In this document: positions 37,712 to 46,445 of the stretch, one piece after another | Layout of the letters: every line of letters starts with the position of its first letter | How positions within the stretch are numbered: position 1 is the first letter of the stretch | Source: an uncultured Planctomycetaceae bacterium | GTDB taxonomy: Bacteria; Planctomycetota; Planctomycetia; Planctomycetales; Planctomycetaceae | DNA: 64,000 bases | Assembly (NCBI GenBank): GCA_943787265.1 | Contig: CALSLT010000022.1 | Coordinates: 62,001 to 126,000, forward strand | Reading direction: 5' to 3' | Notes under the pieces: model-generated | The model's input: only the letters and a program-made list of their open reading frames with translations | Databases searched by the model: none | What the model was told of the DNA's origin: nothing | Position numbers and translations under genes: made by a program

Positions 37712-38563
37712 ATGATGCCGCAACGATTGTTCGTCGCAACCTTGATCCTGACCATTGTTGCTATGTCTGCTTCCGGCGTTTCAGCCGAAGACAAAAAGGC
37801 AAAAGTTCTGTTTGTCAGCCAGAGTGCTGGCTTCCGACATGGTTCAGTCAATCGCGGGAAAAACGAGCTGGCACCGGCCGAGATCGCGATGACACAGCTC
37901 GGCCAGCAGACCGGACTGTTTGAGATTCACTGCACTCAGGATTGTGCTGCCGATTTTACGAAGGACAATCTGCAGAACTACGATCTGGTCATGTTCTACA
38001 CGACGGGCGAGTTGCCAATCGCGGAAGCGGACCTTGATTACTTCTTCAAAGATTGGCTGACTCAGAAGGGACACGGCGTTGTCGGGTTTCACTCAGCGAC
38101 TGACACGTTCAAGAACTACAAACCGTACTGGGACATGATCGGCGGTAGTTTCAACGGTCACCCCTGGGGATCCGGGAACACCGTGACGGTCGCTGTCCAC
38201 GAGCCGAATCATCCGGCCATGAAAGCTTTCGGCGGCAGCTCATTCCAAATCAAGGACGAAATCTACCGCTATAAGAATTGGCAGCCGACAAAGGTTCGAG
38301 TTCTGATGAGTCTCGACATGTCAAAGTGCAAACCGTCCGAGCCGTACCACGTCCCAGTTTCCTGGGTGAAGGAGTACGGTAAAGGCCGCATGTTTTACAC
38401 AAACCTCGGGCACAACAACGGAACCTGGACCGACGAGCGATTCCTGAAATCAGTCACCGGCGGAGTCCGCTGGGTCATGGGGCTCGAAGAAGCCGACGCC
38501 ACACCTAATCCCAAACTATCGGCAGTAGAAGAAGAGAAAGCCAAAGCTGCATCGGGCAAGTAG
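37712..38563 (+). CDS. Secreted ThuA-like (trehalose-utilisation) protein
   Basis: 283 residues, signal peptide ending near SGVSA (about 25). ThuA family features: KVLFVSQSAGFRHGSVNRGK, LVMFYTTGELP, HGVVGFHSATDTF, WDMIGGSFNGHPWG, and C-terminal YGKGRMFYTNLGHNNGTW and GGVRWVMG. The fold is class-I-glutamine-amidotransferase-like. Family members act in 3-keto-sugar or trehalose metabolism, often beside Gfo/Idh oxidoreductases and DUF1080 proteins as here. An AGGA site precedes the start codon. Confidence 0.92.
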   Translation: MMPQRLFVATLILTIVAMSASGVSAEDKKAKVLFVSQSAGFRHGSVNRGKNELAPAEIAMTQLGQQTGLFEIHCTQDCAADFTKDNLQNYDLVMFYTTGELPIAEADLDYFFKDWLTQKGHGVVGFHSATDTFKNYKPYWDMIGGSFNGHPWGSGNTVTVAVHEPNHPAMKAFGGSSFQIKDEIYRYKNWQPTKVRVLMSLDMSKCKPSEPYHVPVSWVKEYGKGRMFYTNLGHNNGTWTDERFLKSVTGGVRWVMGLEEADATPNPKLSAVEEEKAKAASGK

Positions 38564-38640
38564 ATGGCCGTTGTGTAGAGGGCCTCAAATTGGTTTACGA
38601 GTTCGTCCCAGCCATTGTTGCTGTGAAAATGGAGTCTCGA

Positions 38641-39255
38641 ATGAAAGTTTTTTCAGCGGCGATGGCGGTCTTGTCTATTGTTGTAGTTTCGGGGTGCGGG
38701 AATGGTCCGCCGCCACCGAGAAATGGTCAGAACAATCCCACAGTCAGTGAGCAGTCGATTGCGGATGCAGCTGATGGGACGGTCATTTTTCGCGGCGGCT
38801 ATGAAACCGATGCTGTCGATCGAGGCCGACCGGTAGCTCTGATTGCGGCGGCACTTGGAGTTGAAACGGAAGTCTTTCGTCAGGCATTTAGCGGCGTGAC
38901 GCCGGCGCACGGTCGTGGACCGTCGGAGGCGGAAGCACAAGCAAACAAGAAAGTTCTGTTGGATGCGTTGGGCAAGTACGGGATCAACAATGATCGACTT
39001 GACGAGGTTTCGAATTATTACCGGTACCAGCCTCAGTCGGGCGAGTTGTGGCAACACACTCCGGCGACCGCAACCGCTACAATGAGTGATGGAAAAGTCG
39101 TCAGCGTGAAGATCACAAATCCAGGAGCCGGTTACATGGCACCTCCGACGGTTGTGGTGGCCGGACATCCGGACGTGAAGTTCGAGGCTTCCATTGAGTT
39201 CACGCAAGATTTCAAAACCAACGGGCGTTTGGCGTCGCTGAATATTGTCAATTAG
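38641..39255 (+). CDS. Small lipoprotein, unknown function
   Basis: 204 residues from the ATG at 38641, which opens on a lipoprotein signal (MAVLSIVVVSGCGNG; lipobox VSGC, cysteine about residue 19). Pro/Asn-rich linker, then a small globular part (DGTVIFRGGYETDA, EAQANKKVLLDALGKYGI, TMSDGKVVSVKITNPGAGYMAPP). The GAGYMAPPTVVV element is like short beta-repeats found in extracellular proteins. No family recognised. Confidence 0.7.
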   Translation: MKVFSAAMAVLSIVVVSGCGNGPPPPRNGQNNPTVSEQSIADAADGTVIFRGGYETDAVDRGRPVALIAAALGVETEVFRQAFSGVTPAHGRGPSEAEAQANKKVLLDALGKYGINNDRLDEVSNYYRYQPQSGELWQHTPATATATMSDGKVVSVKITNPGAGYMAPPTVVVAGHPDVKFEASIEFTQDFKTNGRLASLNIVN

Positions 39256-39382
39256 GTTGCGCGGTTGCGTTTGCGGATGAGGTATGCTGCTGGTCTCAGG
39301 CGTGGGCAAATCGCCGCACCTCTCGTCGAATTAAGATTTATCCATATTTCGAATCTGCCGATTCACGACAGGACGATTCGAT

Positions 39383-42300
39383 ATGTTGCCACCGCCGAGC
39401 ACCAATTACTGCTCACTTCAATTTGCCTGGCGTTTTGCAGCGTTGTTCGCGATGGCTCTGCTCATATCGCCATTCAAGGTCATCGCCGATGATCAATCAT
39501 TGACCGAGTCAGCCGTACGGATGCAGTTTTCGGAATCCGTGCTGCCTCTGCTGAAGAAGCATTGCTACGAGTGCCACAGCCACGGTGCTGATTCCACTGA
39601 GGGTGGTCTCGTGCTTGATAGTCGTGCGGGGTGGGAAATTGGTGGTGATTCCGGGCCGGCGATTGTTCCTGACAGTCCTGGCAAAAGCCTGCTGCTGAAG
39701 GCGGTTGAGTATTCTGATGCTGAATTGCAGATGCCTCCCGACAGTAAGCTGTCGGCAAGTGAGATTGTGATTCTGAAACAGTGGATTGTCGATGGGGCGT
39801 TCGATCCGCGAATTACAGAGTCTCGTCCATCGAAATCGCCGACCGAACTGGTCAGAAAATCCGAGGAACTGTGGTCACTCAAGCCAGTTGGCGAGGCGCG
39901 GGTTCCCACAGTGGCCGATGACGAATCGATTCGAAATGACGTTGATCGATTTATTACTGCGAAACTCACTCAGCAAGGGCTGACTCCGAATCCAGTGGCC
40001 CATCGGTACGCTTTACTGCGTCGAGCAACTTTCGATCTGACGGGGCTGCCGCCAACGCTCGAAGAGATCGACGCGTTTATTAGCGACGATCGGCCGGATG
40101 CGTATCGGCGATTGATCGATCGGCTTTTTGAGTCACCGCATTACGGCGAGCGGTGGGGGCGGCACTGGTTGGACCTCGCTCGGTATAGCGATTCCAACGG
40201 TGGTGACATCAATTTATGCGCATGCGAATGCCTGGAAGTATCGAGATTATGTCATCAAGGCATTCAACGATGACAAGCCCTACGACGAATTTGTCTGTGA
40301 GCAACTGGCCGGAGATTTGATGTCTGCTGGTGGCGATGAGGATCGTCGGCGTGAACTGTTGACGGCGACAGGTTTTCTGATGCTCGGACCGAAGATGCTG
40401 GCTGAAGCCGACACGGACAAACTTCTGATTGACATCGTCGATGAGCAGCTTGATGTCGCCGGCCTGACGTTTCTGGGGATGACGTTCGGCTGTGCCAGGT
40501 GTCACGATCACAAGTTCGATCCGATTTCGACTGAAGACTACTACGCGATGGCCGGCATCTTTCGCAGCACGAAGGTCATTGGCAAGTATCGTACGCCAGG
40601 CGGTGTTGCCGAGTGGCTGGAAGTTGATGTCACGCCGGCTGCAACCAGGGCCGAAATTCAACAACTCACCAACGATAAGAACAAACTGAATGAGTTACTG
40701 GCTGGGCTCGGCGGATCGAGTTCCGCGAGCGGCAATAAGTCTAAGATCGCGAACAAAGCGATTATCGCGGCGGGGCTTCCGATGCTGCAGTCCACGACCT
40801 GGGCTGCCTGGGTTCGGATTAGCTCCGCGCAGGGATTGGGAGCCGTCGTTTCAGCAACGTACGAGGGAGCCGGTCAGGGGCACAGTCTCGGGTTCGACAA
40901 TGGCAGCACGCCTCGCGCGGTGTGGAACCACGGAAGAGGCCCCGGCCCTCACACGATCATCGCGGCACCGAAGCCGATTCAGTTTGACGAGTGGCATCAC
41001 CTCGCTTTGACCTTCGACGCTGCTGCCGAACGTTTGCGGCTGTTCGTTGACGGAAGGGAAGCCGCGTCGGCATCCGATGTCGCAACCTCAGAATTCAGCA
41101 CGATCAGTGTGGGCCGGCGCGAAGCGTCTCGCGAATGGCAGTTCACCGGTGATGTTGATCAGGTTCGGGTATTCGACGTGGCGCTGGGCGATCAGGAAGT
41201 ATTGGCACTCTCCAGGAACCGGCCGCCGGTTCGGAAGCCGCTGCTTCGGTGGGATTTTGATCAACCGATTACTGGTTTCGCTGAGAAGTTTGGCGTTGGA
41301 ACGGGGCTTGGTAGTGTGCAAGGCCGACTGGTCGGCCTGTCGGCCCACGTCGGGTGTCGTTGAAGACGGAGTCGTCGGAGCGGCGTTCTCGTTTGGGAAT
41401 CGGAAGCAGCTTTCGGCAAACGATATCGAACGTAAACACAGAATTGCCTCTGTCAAAAATGACGTTCTGCAACTTGACGCAAGGATGCCCAGGCCGAGGT
41501 TCGTGATGGCGGTTGCGTCGGCGAACCCCGTTGACCTTCCGGTTCATCTTCGGGGTAGTTTTCTCAAGCTTGCGAGTACAGCGGTGCCTCGCGGTACTCC
41601 GAAGGTGTTTGATGCGGCGTTGGCGTCGGTGAAAGTGCCGCCGATGGAAAACGGCCGGCTGCAACTGGCGGAGTGGATTGCGAGTCCGAAAAATCCTCTT
41701 ACCGCCCGCGTGATGGTCAACAGAATCTGGCAGCACCACTTTGGCGCTGGGTTGGTTCGCACGTCGTCGAATTTCGGAGTGCGGGGCGAGCTGCCGTCGC
41801 ATCCGGAGCTGCTGGACTGGCTGGCGAATGAATTTGTCGAAAGCGGATGGTCGATCAAACACATGCATCGGTTGATCATGAACTCTGCGACGTACAGACA
41901 GAGCAGCCGTCTTTCAGTCGCGACGGCCGATCGTGATCCGGAGAATCGATTGCTTGCAGGGTTTTCCGTCCGTCGTCTGGAAGCCGAAGCAATTCGTGAT
42001 TCGCTGTTGGCGGTGACCGGCGAAGTTGATCGTACGTTCGGGGGCAGTCTGTTTGCGGCAGAGAATAAGAAACGTGTAACGATGTTGCCGAACGATCAGG
42101 TCTATGGCAGCCGGCGGCGTTCAGTATATCTGCCTTCGGTCCGAGTCCGCGGCTATGAGATGTTTTCGATCTTTGACGTGTCGGAAAGTGGGCAACACGT
42201 TGCTCAGAGGTCGCAGACAATGGTGGCTCAGCAGGCGCTCTTTCTCATGAACAACCCGTTTGTGGTAGATCGAGCAAAGGCGCTGGCGGGACAGTTGATG

Positions 42301-42522
42301 GAGCGGTCGGCGAGCTTCGACGCTCGGGTTGACTGGTTGCATCGCTGCCTCTTTGGTCGACCCGCTACGGACCGGGAAGTTTCAGCGTTGTCTGCGGTCT
42401 TTTCTGCGTTGGTTGAAGACGAGGCTGCTGCGGGGAAGGCTCAGGCAGCAAGTGAGGTGTCCGCGTGGCAGCACATCATTCATACAATGCTTTGTTCCAA
42501 CGAGTTCATCCACATTCGATAG
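39383..42522 (+). pseudogene. PSD1-type protein (cytochrome-c-like CxxCH, DUF1549, LamG, DUF1553), two frameshifts
   Basis: Signal peptide (FAALFAMALLISPFKVIA), then an N-terminal heme-c-like site CYECH, DUF1549 (FDLTGLPPTLEEIDAF, RWGRHWLDLARYSDSNG), a second site CARCHDHKFDP, a LamG insertion (WAAWVRISSAQGLGAVV to FTGDVDQVRVFDVALGD), and DUF1553 (LAEWIASPKNPLTARVMVNRIWQHHFG, RRLEAEAIRDSLL). The protein is continuous over about 1045 residues if one T is removed from the T3 run at 40213-40215 and one C from the C3 run at 41344-41346. Both are homopolymer sites, so sequencing error is likely. It is paired with the DUF1501 gene 9 bases downstream, a combination found many times per genome in this phylum; a role in extracellular electron transfer or polymer oxidation is proposed but unproven. 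Confidence 0.88.
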
Positions 42523-42531
42523 ACGTTTTTT

Positions 42532-43905
42532 ATGCAGCCCTCAAGAAGACAAGCCCTGCAGAATGCGGCCGCCGGTATTGCTATTCCTGCGCTGGCCGGT
42601 TTGCTATCGGGGGATCAGGACGCGGCAGCTTCGCCAGTGGGAATGCCGTCGTTGCCGGCGAAGATCAAACGGGTGATCTTTCTGTTTATGTACGGCGGAC
42701 CATCTTCGATCGACACGTTCGACCATAAGCCGCAGCTCGATCGTGATCACGGCAAGCCGCTGCCGTTTGACAAGCCACGGGTTCAGTTTCGTGGGACGAA
42801 GAATCTGTTTCGCAGTCCTTGGAAGTTTCGACGGTATGGCGAGTCAGGCTCCGCAGTAAGCGAGCTGTTTCCTCACGTCGCGCGGCATGTCGATAAGCTG
42901 ACGTTTGTCCATTCGATGCACGGCTCGAACGCGGCCCACGGCGGGGCTCTTCTGAAGATTCATACGGGCTCGGACACGTTTGTGCGGCCGAGCATGGGCG
43001 CGTGGATCAGCTACGGACTTGGAACAGAGAATGCCAACCTGCCGGCTTTTGTCACGATTGATCCGACGCTTAACCACGGTGGCGTGCAGAACTTTGGAAG
43101 TTCGTTTCTGCCAGCTCAGCATCAGGGAGTTCGCGTTCACGGCAAGGTTGCCACGATCAACGACTTGAAGCCGTCAACGGATGAAGCTTTGCAGCGTCGC
43201 AAGCTGGACCTGCTGCGTTCACTGAATCAGCTCCAGTTGTCTGATGTCGGCCCGGCAGGCGGGCTCGATGGAAGAATTCAGACATTCGAGCTGGCGTTTC
43301 GGATGCAGCGTGAAGCACCGGAAACGCTCGATCTCGGTCGTGAGTCAAAAGAAACTCATCGGCTGTACGGGACGGATGACGAGCCCACTTCCGCATTCGG
43401 TCGGCAATGTCTGCTTGCTCGGCGACTGGCTGAACGAGGCGTCCGCTTTATTCAGTGTACGCACCGCGAAGGTGAGAGTATTACCTGGGACGATCACTCA
43501 AACCTGGTGAATCATCATCCGAAGCTGGCTCGAGCGGTCGATAAGCCGATTGCTGGTCTGCTGACGGATTTACATCAGCGAGGCCTGCTGGATGACACGC
43601 TTGTGATGTGGGGCGGCGAGTTTGGTCGCACTCCAACTGCGGAAGGCAATGATGGCCGCGACCACAATCCGCATGGTTTCACGTGGTGGCTCGCGGGTGG
43701 CGGTTTGAAAGCTGGTTTCCATTTTGGGGCCACCGACGAGTACGGCTATTACGCCATTCAGGATCGGGTCCACATCCATGACCTGCACGCAACGTTGCTG
43801 CATTTGATGGGGCTCGACCATGAGCGACTGACTTATCGATTCAGTGGCCGAGACTTTCGCCTGACCGACGTGCACGGACGAGTCGTCAAAGAAATTCTGG
43901 TGTGA
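42532..43905 (+). CDS. DUF1501 secreted protein (partner of PSD1)
   Basis: 457 residues. N-terminal SRRQALQNAAAGIAIPALAGLL is a Tat-like export signal. DUF1501 features of an alkaline-phosphatase/sulfatase-like fold follow: FLFMYGGPSSIDTFDHKP near 52, MHGSNAAHGG, TLVMWGGEFGRTPTAEGNDGRDHNPHGFTWWLAGGG, ATLLHLMGLDH. The conserved Asp, His and Glu-Phe-Gly-Arg-Thr residues are all present. 9 bases after the PSD1 gene, so cotranscribed with it. Confidence 0.93.
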   Translation: MQPSRRQALQNAAAGIAIPALAGLLSGDQDAAASPVGMPSLPAKIKRVIFLFMYGGPSSIDTFDHKPQLDRDHGKPLPFDKPRVQFRGTKNLFRSPWKFRRYGESGSAVSELFPHVARHVDKLTFVHSMHGSNAAHGGALLKIHTGSDTFVRPSMGAWISYGLGTENANLPAFVTIDPTLNHGGVQNFGSSFLPAQHQGVRVHGKVATINDLKPSTDEALQRRKLDLLRSLNQLQLSDVGPAGGLDGRIQTFELAFRMQREAPETLDLGRESKETHRLYGTDDEPTSAFGRQCLLARRLAERGVRFIQCTHREGESITWDDHSNLVNHHPKLARAVDKPIAGLLTDLHQRGLLDDTLVMWGGEFGRTPTAEGNDGRDHNPHGFTWWLAGGGLKAGFHFGATDEYGYYAIQDRVHIHDLHATLLHLMGLDHERLTYRFSGRDFRLTDVHGRVVKEILV

Positions 43906-43941
43906 TCAGGCAATTACAAAAAGCTTTGGGGCAGCGTCTGC

Positions 43942-44742
43942 TTACGGAGAGAGCACGAGCCCCTTATTTTTGTCTGGCCTGGCGACGTGCAGAGAGCCCA
44001 GACATCGACCTGTGGGAGTCTTAGGTCCTTTCGCGAATAGCAATCGGTCTTTGGAAATTCCTACGATGCCGAGTGAACAGTCGAATTCGTATCTTCCGAG
44101 CATTTTGAAACTGGCGTCCGTCTTCAATGTGATCTTCGGCGAGCCGTAACATCCAAACCACCACTCTCCGTCGTGATACGTTGCCGACTGGATTCCGAGT
44201 CGCGTCCATCCGCTCTTGATGACGTGCTTCCGAGCGAACTTGAAATCGGCGTCGTACTCGTAGACGTAGTTTTCTTTGACGCCGTCAGGTAGGCCGCCGA
44301 CGACAAAGAATCTGCCGTTCCTGACTCCGATTCCGCCGGCTCCGTGAAACACTTCCTGTGTTTCGTGTTTAGCGAGAAGTTCCAGCGTGTCCGCGTTGTA
44401 AACGTAGACCCACGAATCGGCGTTGCCTTTCGGATCGTTGAATCTCCCCAGGTTGACCGCGACGAAAATCTTTCCGTCCAGGAAGCAGAGGTCTCCGTGA
44501 TGATTCGCGACAGGAATCGATTTCTGAACACGGCCGCTTCGGTCGGTTTTGACGAGGTCTGTGGTGAAGGACCAGTAAAGCGAATCGCGTTCGTTCGTGC
44601 AGACTCCCTGAAGGTGATGTTTGTAGTCGCCTTCACACTTCACGTTGCCGAAGCTCGGCGACTCATTCGCGGCGTTCAGTGACGGCGTCAGCAGTGCGAC
44701 GGCTGAGAAAGACAGGAAGGCGAGCGCGTTAAGTGATTTCAT
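43942..44742 (-). CDS. Secreted beta-propeller hypothetical protein
   Basis: 266 residues with signal peptide (ALAFLSFSAVALLTPSLNA). Repeating strands such as DSLYWSFTTDLVKTDRSGRV, GDLCFLDGKIFVAVNLGRF, YVYNADTLELLAKHET and GWTRLGIQSATYHDGEWWFG suggest a small six-bladed propeller. Family not recognised. Convergent with the DUF1501 gene ending at 43905. Confidence 0.72.
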   Translation of the reverse strand: MKSLNALAFLSFSAVALLTPSLNAANESPSFGNVKCEGDYKHHLQGVCTNERDSLYWSFTTDLVKTDRSGRVQKSIPVANHHGDLCFLDGKIFVAVNLGRFNDPKGNADSWVYVYNADTLELLAKHETQEVFHGAGGIGVRNGRFFVVGGLPDGVKENYVYEYDADFKFARKHVIKSGWTRLGIQSATYHDGEWWFGCYGSPKITLKTDASFKMLGRYEFDCSLGIVGISKDRLLFAKGPKTPTGRCLGSLHVARPDKNKGLVLSP

Positions 44743-44825
44743 GGAGAGAGTCCGGGATGAGTGGCAGGGTGAGGAGTGCTGTTTTGGAAGAACGTCGCCA
44801 TTGAAGTTAGAATCCGATGCAAAAG

Positions 44826-44880
44826 CCCCTCACCCGCGGCTGAGACCGCGACCTCTCCCCCAAGGGGGAGAGGTGACATG
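44826..44880. repeat. Half copy of the 26.6-kb repeat
   Basis: CCCCTCACCCGCGGCTGAGA... through GGGGGAGAGGTGACATG matches the right half of the repeat at 26736-26790, with CCCCCAAGGGGG in place of CGCCAAGCGGG forming its own hairpin. A clear left half is not seen; a weak trace may be GGCAGGGTGAGG near 44763. The rest of the gap 44743-45042 holds no gene that I can support. Confidence 0.8.
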
Positions 44881-45042
44881 TGAAGTCCGAATTGGCGCTG
44901 TCCTGTTACTTCGGGACTGGTATCTCTGTCGTGTTCCTGATACGCCACCCAGCGTCTGAGTGCCCTACGGGATTCTATCGCGGGTTCATTAAGAATACAT
45001 TGGGACGTCAACTCCAACTTCAAACTTCCCAGCCGTGGCACA

Positions 45043-46428
45043 ATGGCCAGAGAATTCAGTCAGCATCGAACCACTGCCCCGCAGCGTCGCTTAACGAGGC
45101 GGCGTTTGCTGGAGGTTGGTTCGTCGACAGCTTTCGGAGTGACGCTGACCGACCTGCTGGCGGCGGCTGACGTTCAGTCGGGCGTTTCCGGTGCAGGGCA
45201 GTTTGGTCAGGCGAAGTCGGTCGTGGTGATCTTTCTGTGGGGAGGTCCAGGGCAGCAGGATTTGTGGGATCCTAAGCCCGATGCACCGTCTGTGCTGCGA
45301 GGTGAGTTTGAGCCGATTTCGACCAGCGTGCCGGGCACGCAGATCAGCGAGCAGCTTCCGAAACTCGCGCGACAGGCTCATCGGTATTCGATCGTTCGGT
45401 CGGTGACGCATCGCGATTTCGAGCACGGCTCGGCGGCTTACACCGCGCTGACCGGCTACCCTCATCCGCTGCCCGGCACGAATACGACAGCGAAACCTGA
45501 TGACTTTCCGACGTATGGTTCGGTCGTGAGTCGCTTTGCTCCGACCAGTCGGCCAGTTCCGGATTTCGTTGTACTTGGGCCGGTGATGCATCAGGGGGCA
45601 AGGCCGCCGCTCGCAGGTCAGAATGCAGGGTTTCTTGGTCCGGGGTTTGATGCTCTGCGGGTTCCAGACGATCCCGGAGAGAAGTCGTTTCGAGTTGATG
45701 GTGTTACGTTGCCGGAAGGCGTGGAGCAAAGTCGGCTGACGGAACGCCGGCATTTGCTGTCGACGATAGATTCGGCGGAACGGGCTGCAAAACATCGTCA
45801 GCTTGCAGGGTTCAGTGATCTGTACGAGCGGGCGTTTGGATTGCTCGGTTCGTCCGAAACTCGACGAGCGTTCGAACTGGCCGGCGAATCGCAACGTCTT
45901 CGTGACGCGTACACGCGAACCCGGTTTGGGCAGACGCTGCTGATGGCACGTCGGCTCGTCGAGGCTCGAATTCCGTTGATCACGGTTAACTGGTCGAAGC
46001 TGAACGCCGATCAGTGGGACACTCACGCGAAGAACTATCCGCGGCTGCGCACGATGCTTCCTCCGTTCGATCAGGCACTGGCGACGTTTCTGGAGGATTT
46101 GGATACTCGAGGACTGCTGGATTCAACGCTCGTTCTCTGTCTGGGCGAGTTTGGCCGTACCCCGAAGATCAACAAAGACGCCGGTCGAGATCACTGGCCG
46201 GACTGTTATTCGATGCTGCTTGCCGGTGGCGGCATTGCTCGCGGGCAAGTGTTTGGAGCATCGAATCGCAGCGCCGCCTACCCGATCGCCAACGACGTCG
46301 CGCCTTGGGATATTGCGGCCACGATGTTTCATCTCAAAGGCATCGATCCGAAAACTCACATCAGCAACCGACAGGGGCAACCGCTTCCGATCTCGCGAGG
46401 CGAAGTTGTGTCCGGTCTTCTTTCATAG
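45043..46428 (+). CDS. DUF1501 secreted protein
   Basis: 461 residues. Tat signal QRRLTRRRLLEVGSSTAFGVTL. Core: VVIFLWGGPGQQDLWDPKPDAP near 60, THRDFEHGSAAYTALTGYPH, TLVLCLGEFGRTPKINKDAGRDHWPDCYSMLLAGGG, and the closing ATMFHLKGIDP. Compared with the copy at 42532 it has the longer GYPHPLPG insertion. No PSD1 gene is adjacent. It is followed after 17 bases by the PQQ/LRR gene at 46446, so the two likely form an operon. Confidence 0.93.
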   Translation: MAREFSQHRTTAPQRRLTRRRLLEVGSSTAFGVTLTDLLAAADVQSGVSGAGQFGQAKSVVVIFLWGGPGQQDLWDPKPDAPSVLRGEFEPISTSVPGTQISEQLPKLARQAHRYSIVRSVTHRDFEHGSAAYTALTGYPHPLPGTNTTAKPDDFPTYGSVVSRFAPTSRPVPDFVVLGPVMHQGARPPLAGQNAGFLGPGFDALRVPDDPGEKSFRVDGVTLPEGVEQSRLTERRHLLSTIDSAERAAKHRQLAGFSDLYERAFGLLGSSETRRAFELAGESQRLRDAYTRTRFGQTLLMARRLVEARIPLITVNWSKLNADQWDTHAKNYPRLRTMLPPFDQALATFLEDLDTRGLLDSTLVLCLGEFGRTPKINKDAGRDHWPDCYSMLLAGGGIARGQVFGASNRSAAYPIANDVAPWDIAATMFHLKGIDPKTHISNRQGQPLPISRGEVVSGLLS

Positions 46429-46445
46429 TTCACGGAAAGACTGTC

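Noticed and set aside
44021..44682. Several frames of 60-170 codons opposite or across the propeller gene
   Set aside because: They are overlapping frames of the gene at 43942-44742, which has a signal peptide and regular strand repeats.
46014..46445. Upstream extension of the PQQ/LRR frame
   Set aside because: It overlaps the DUF1501 gene in another frame and reads as arginine/serine-rich nonsense; the signal peptide and ribosome site mark 46446 as the start.
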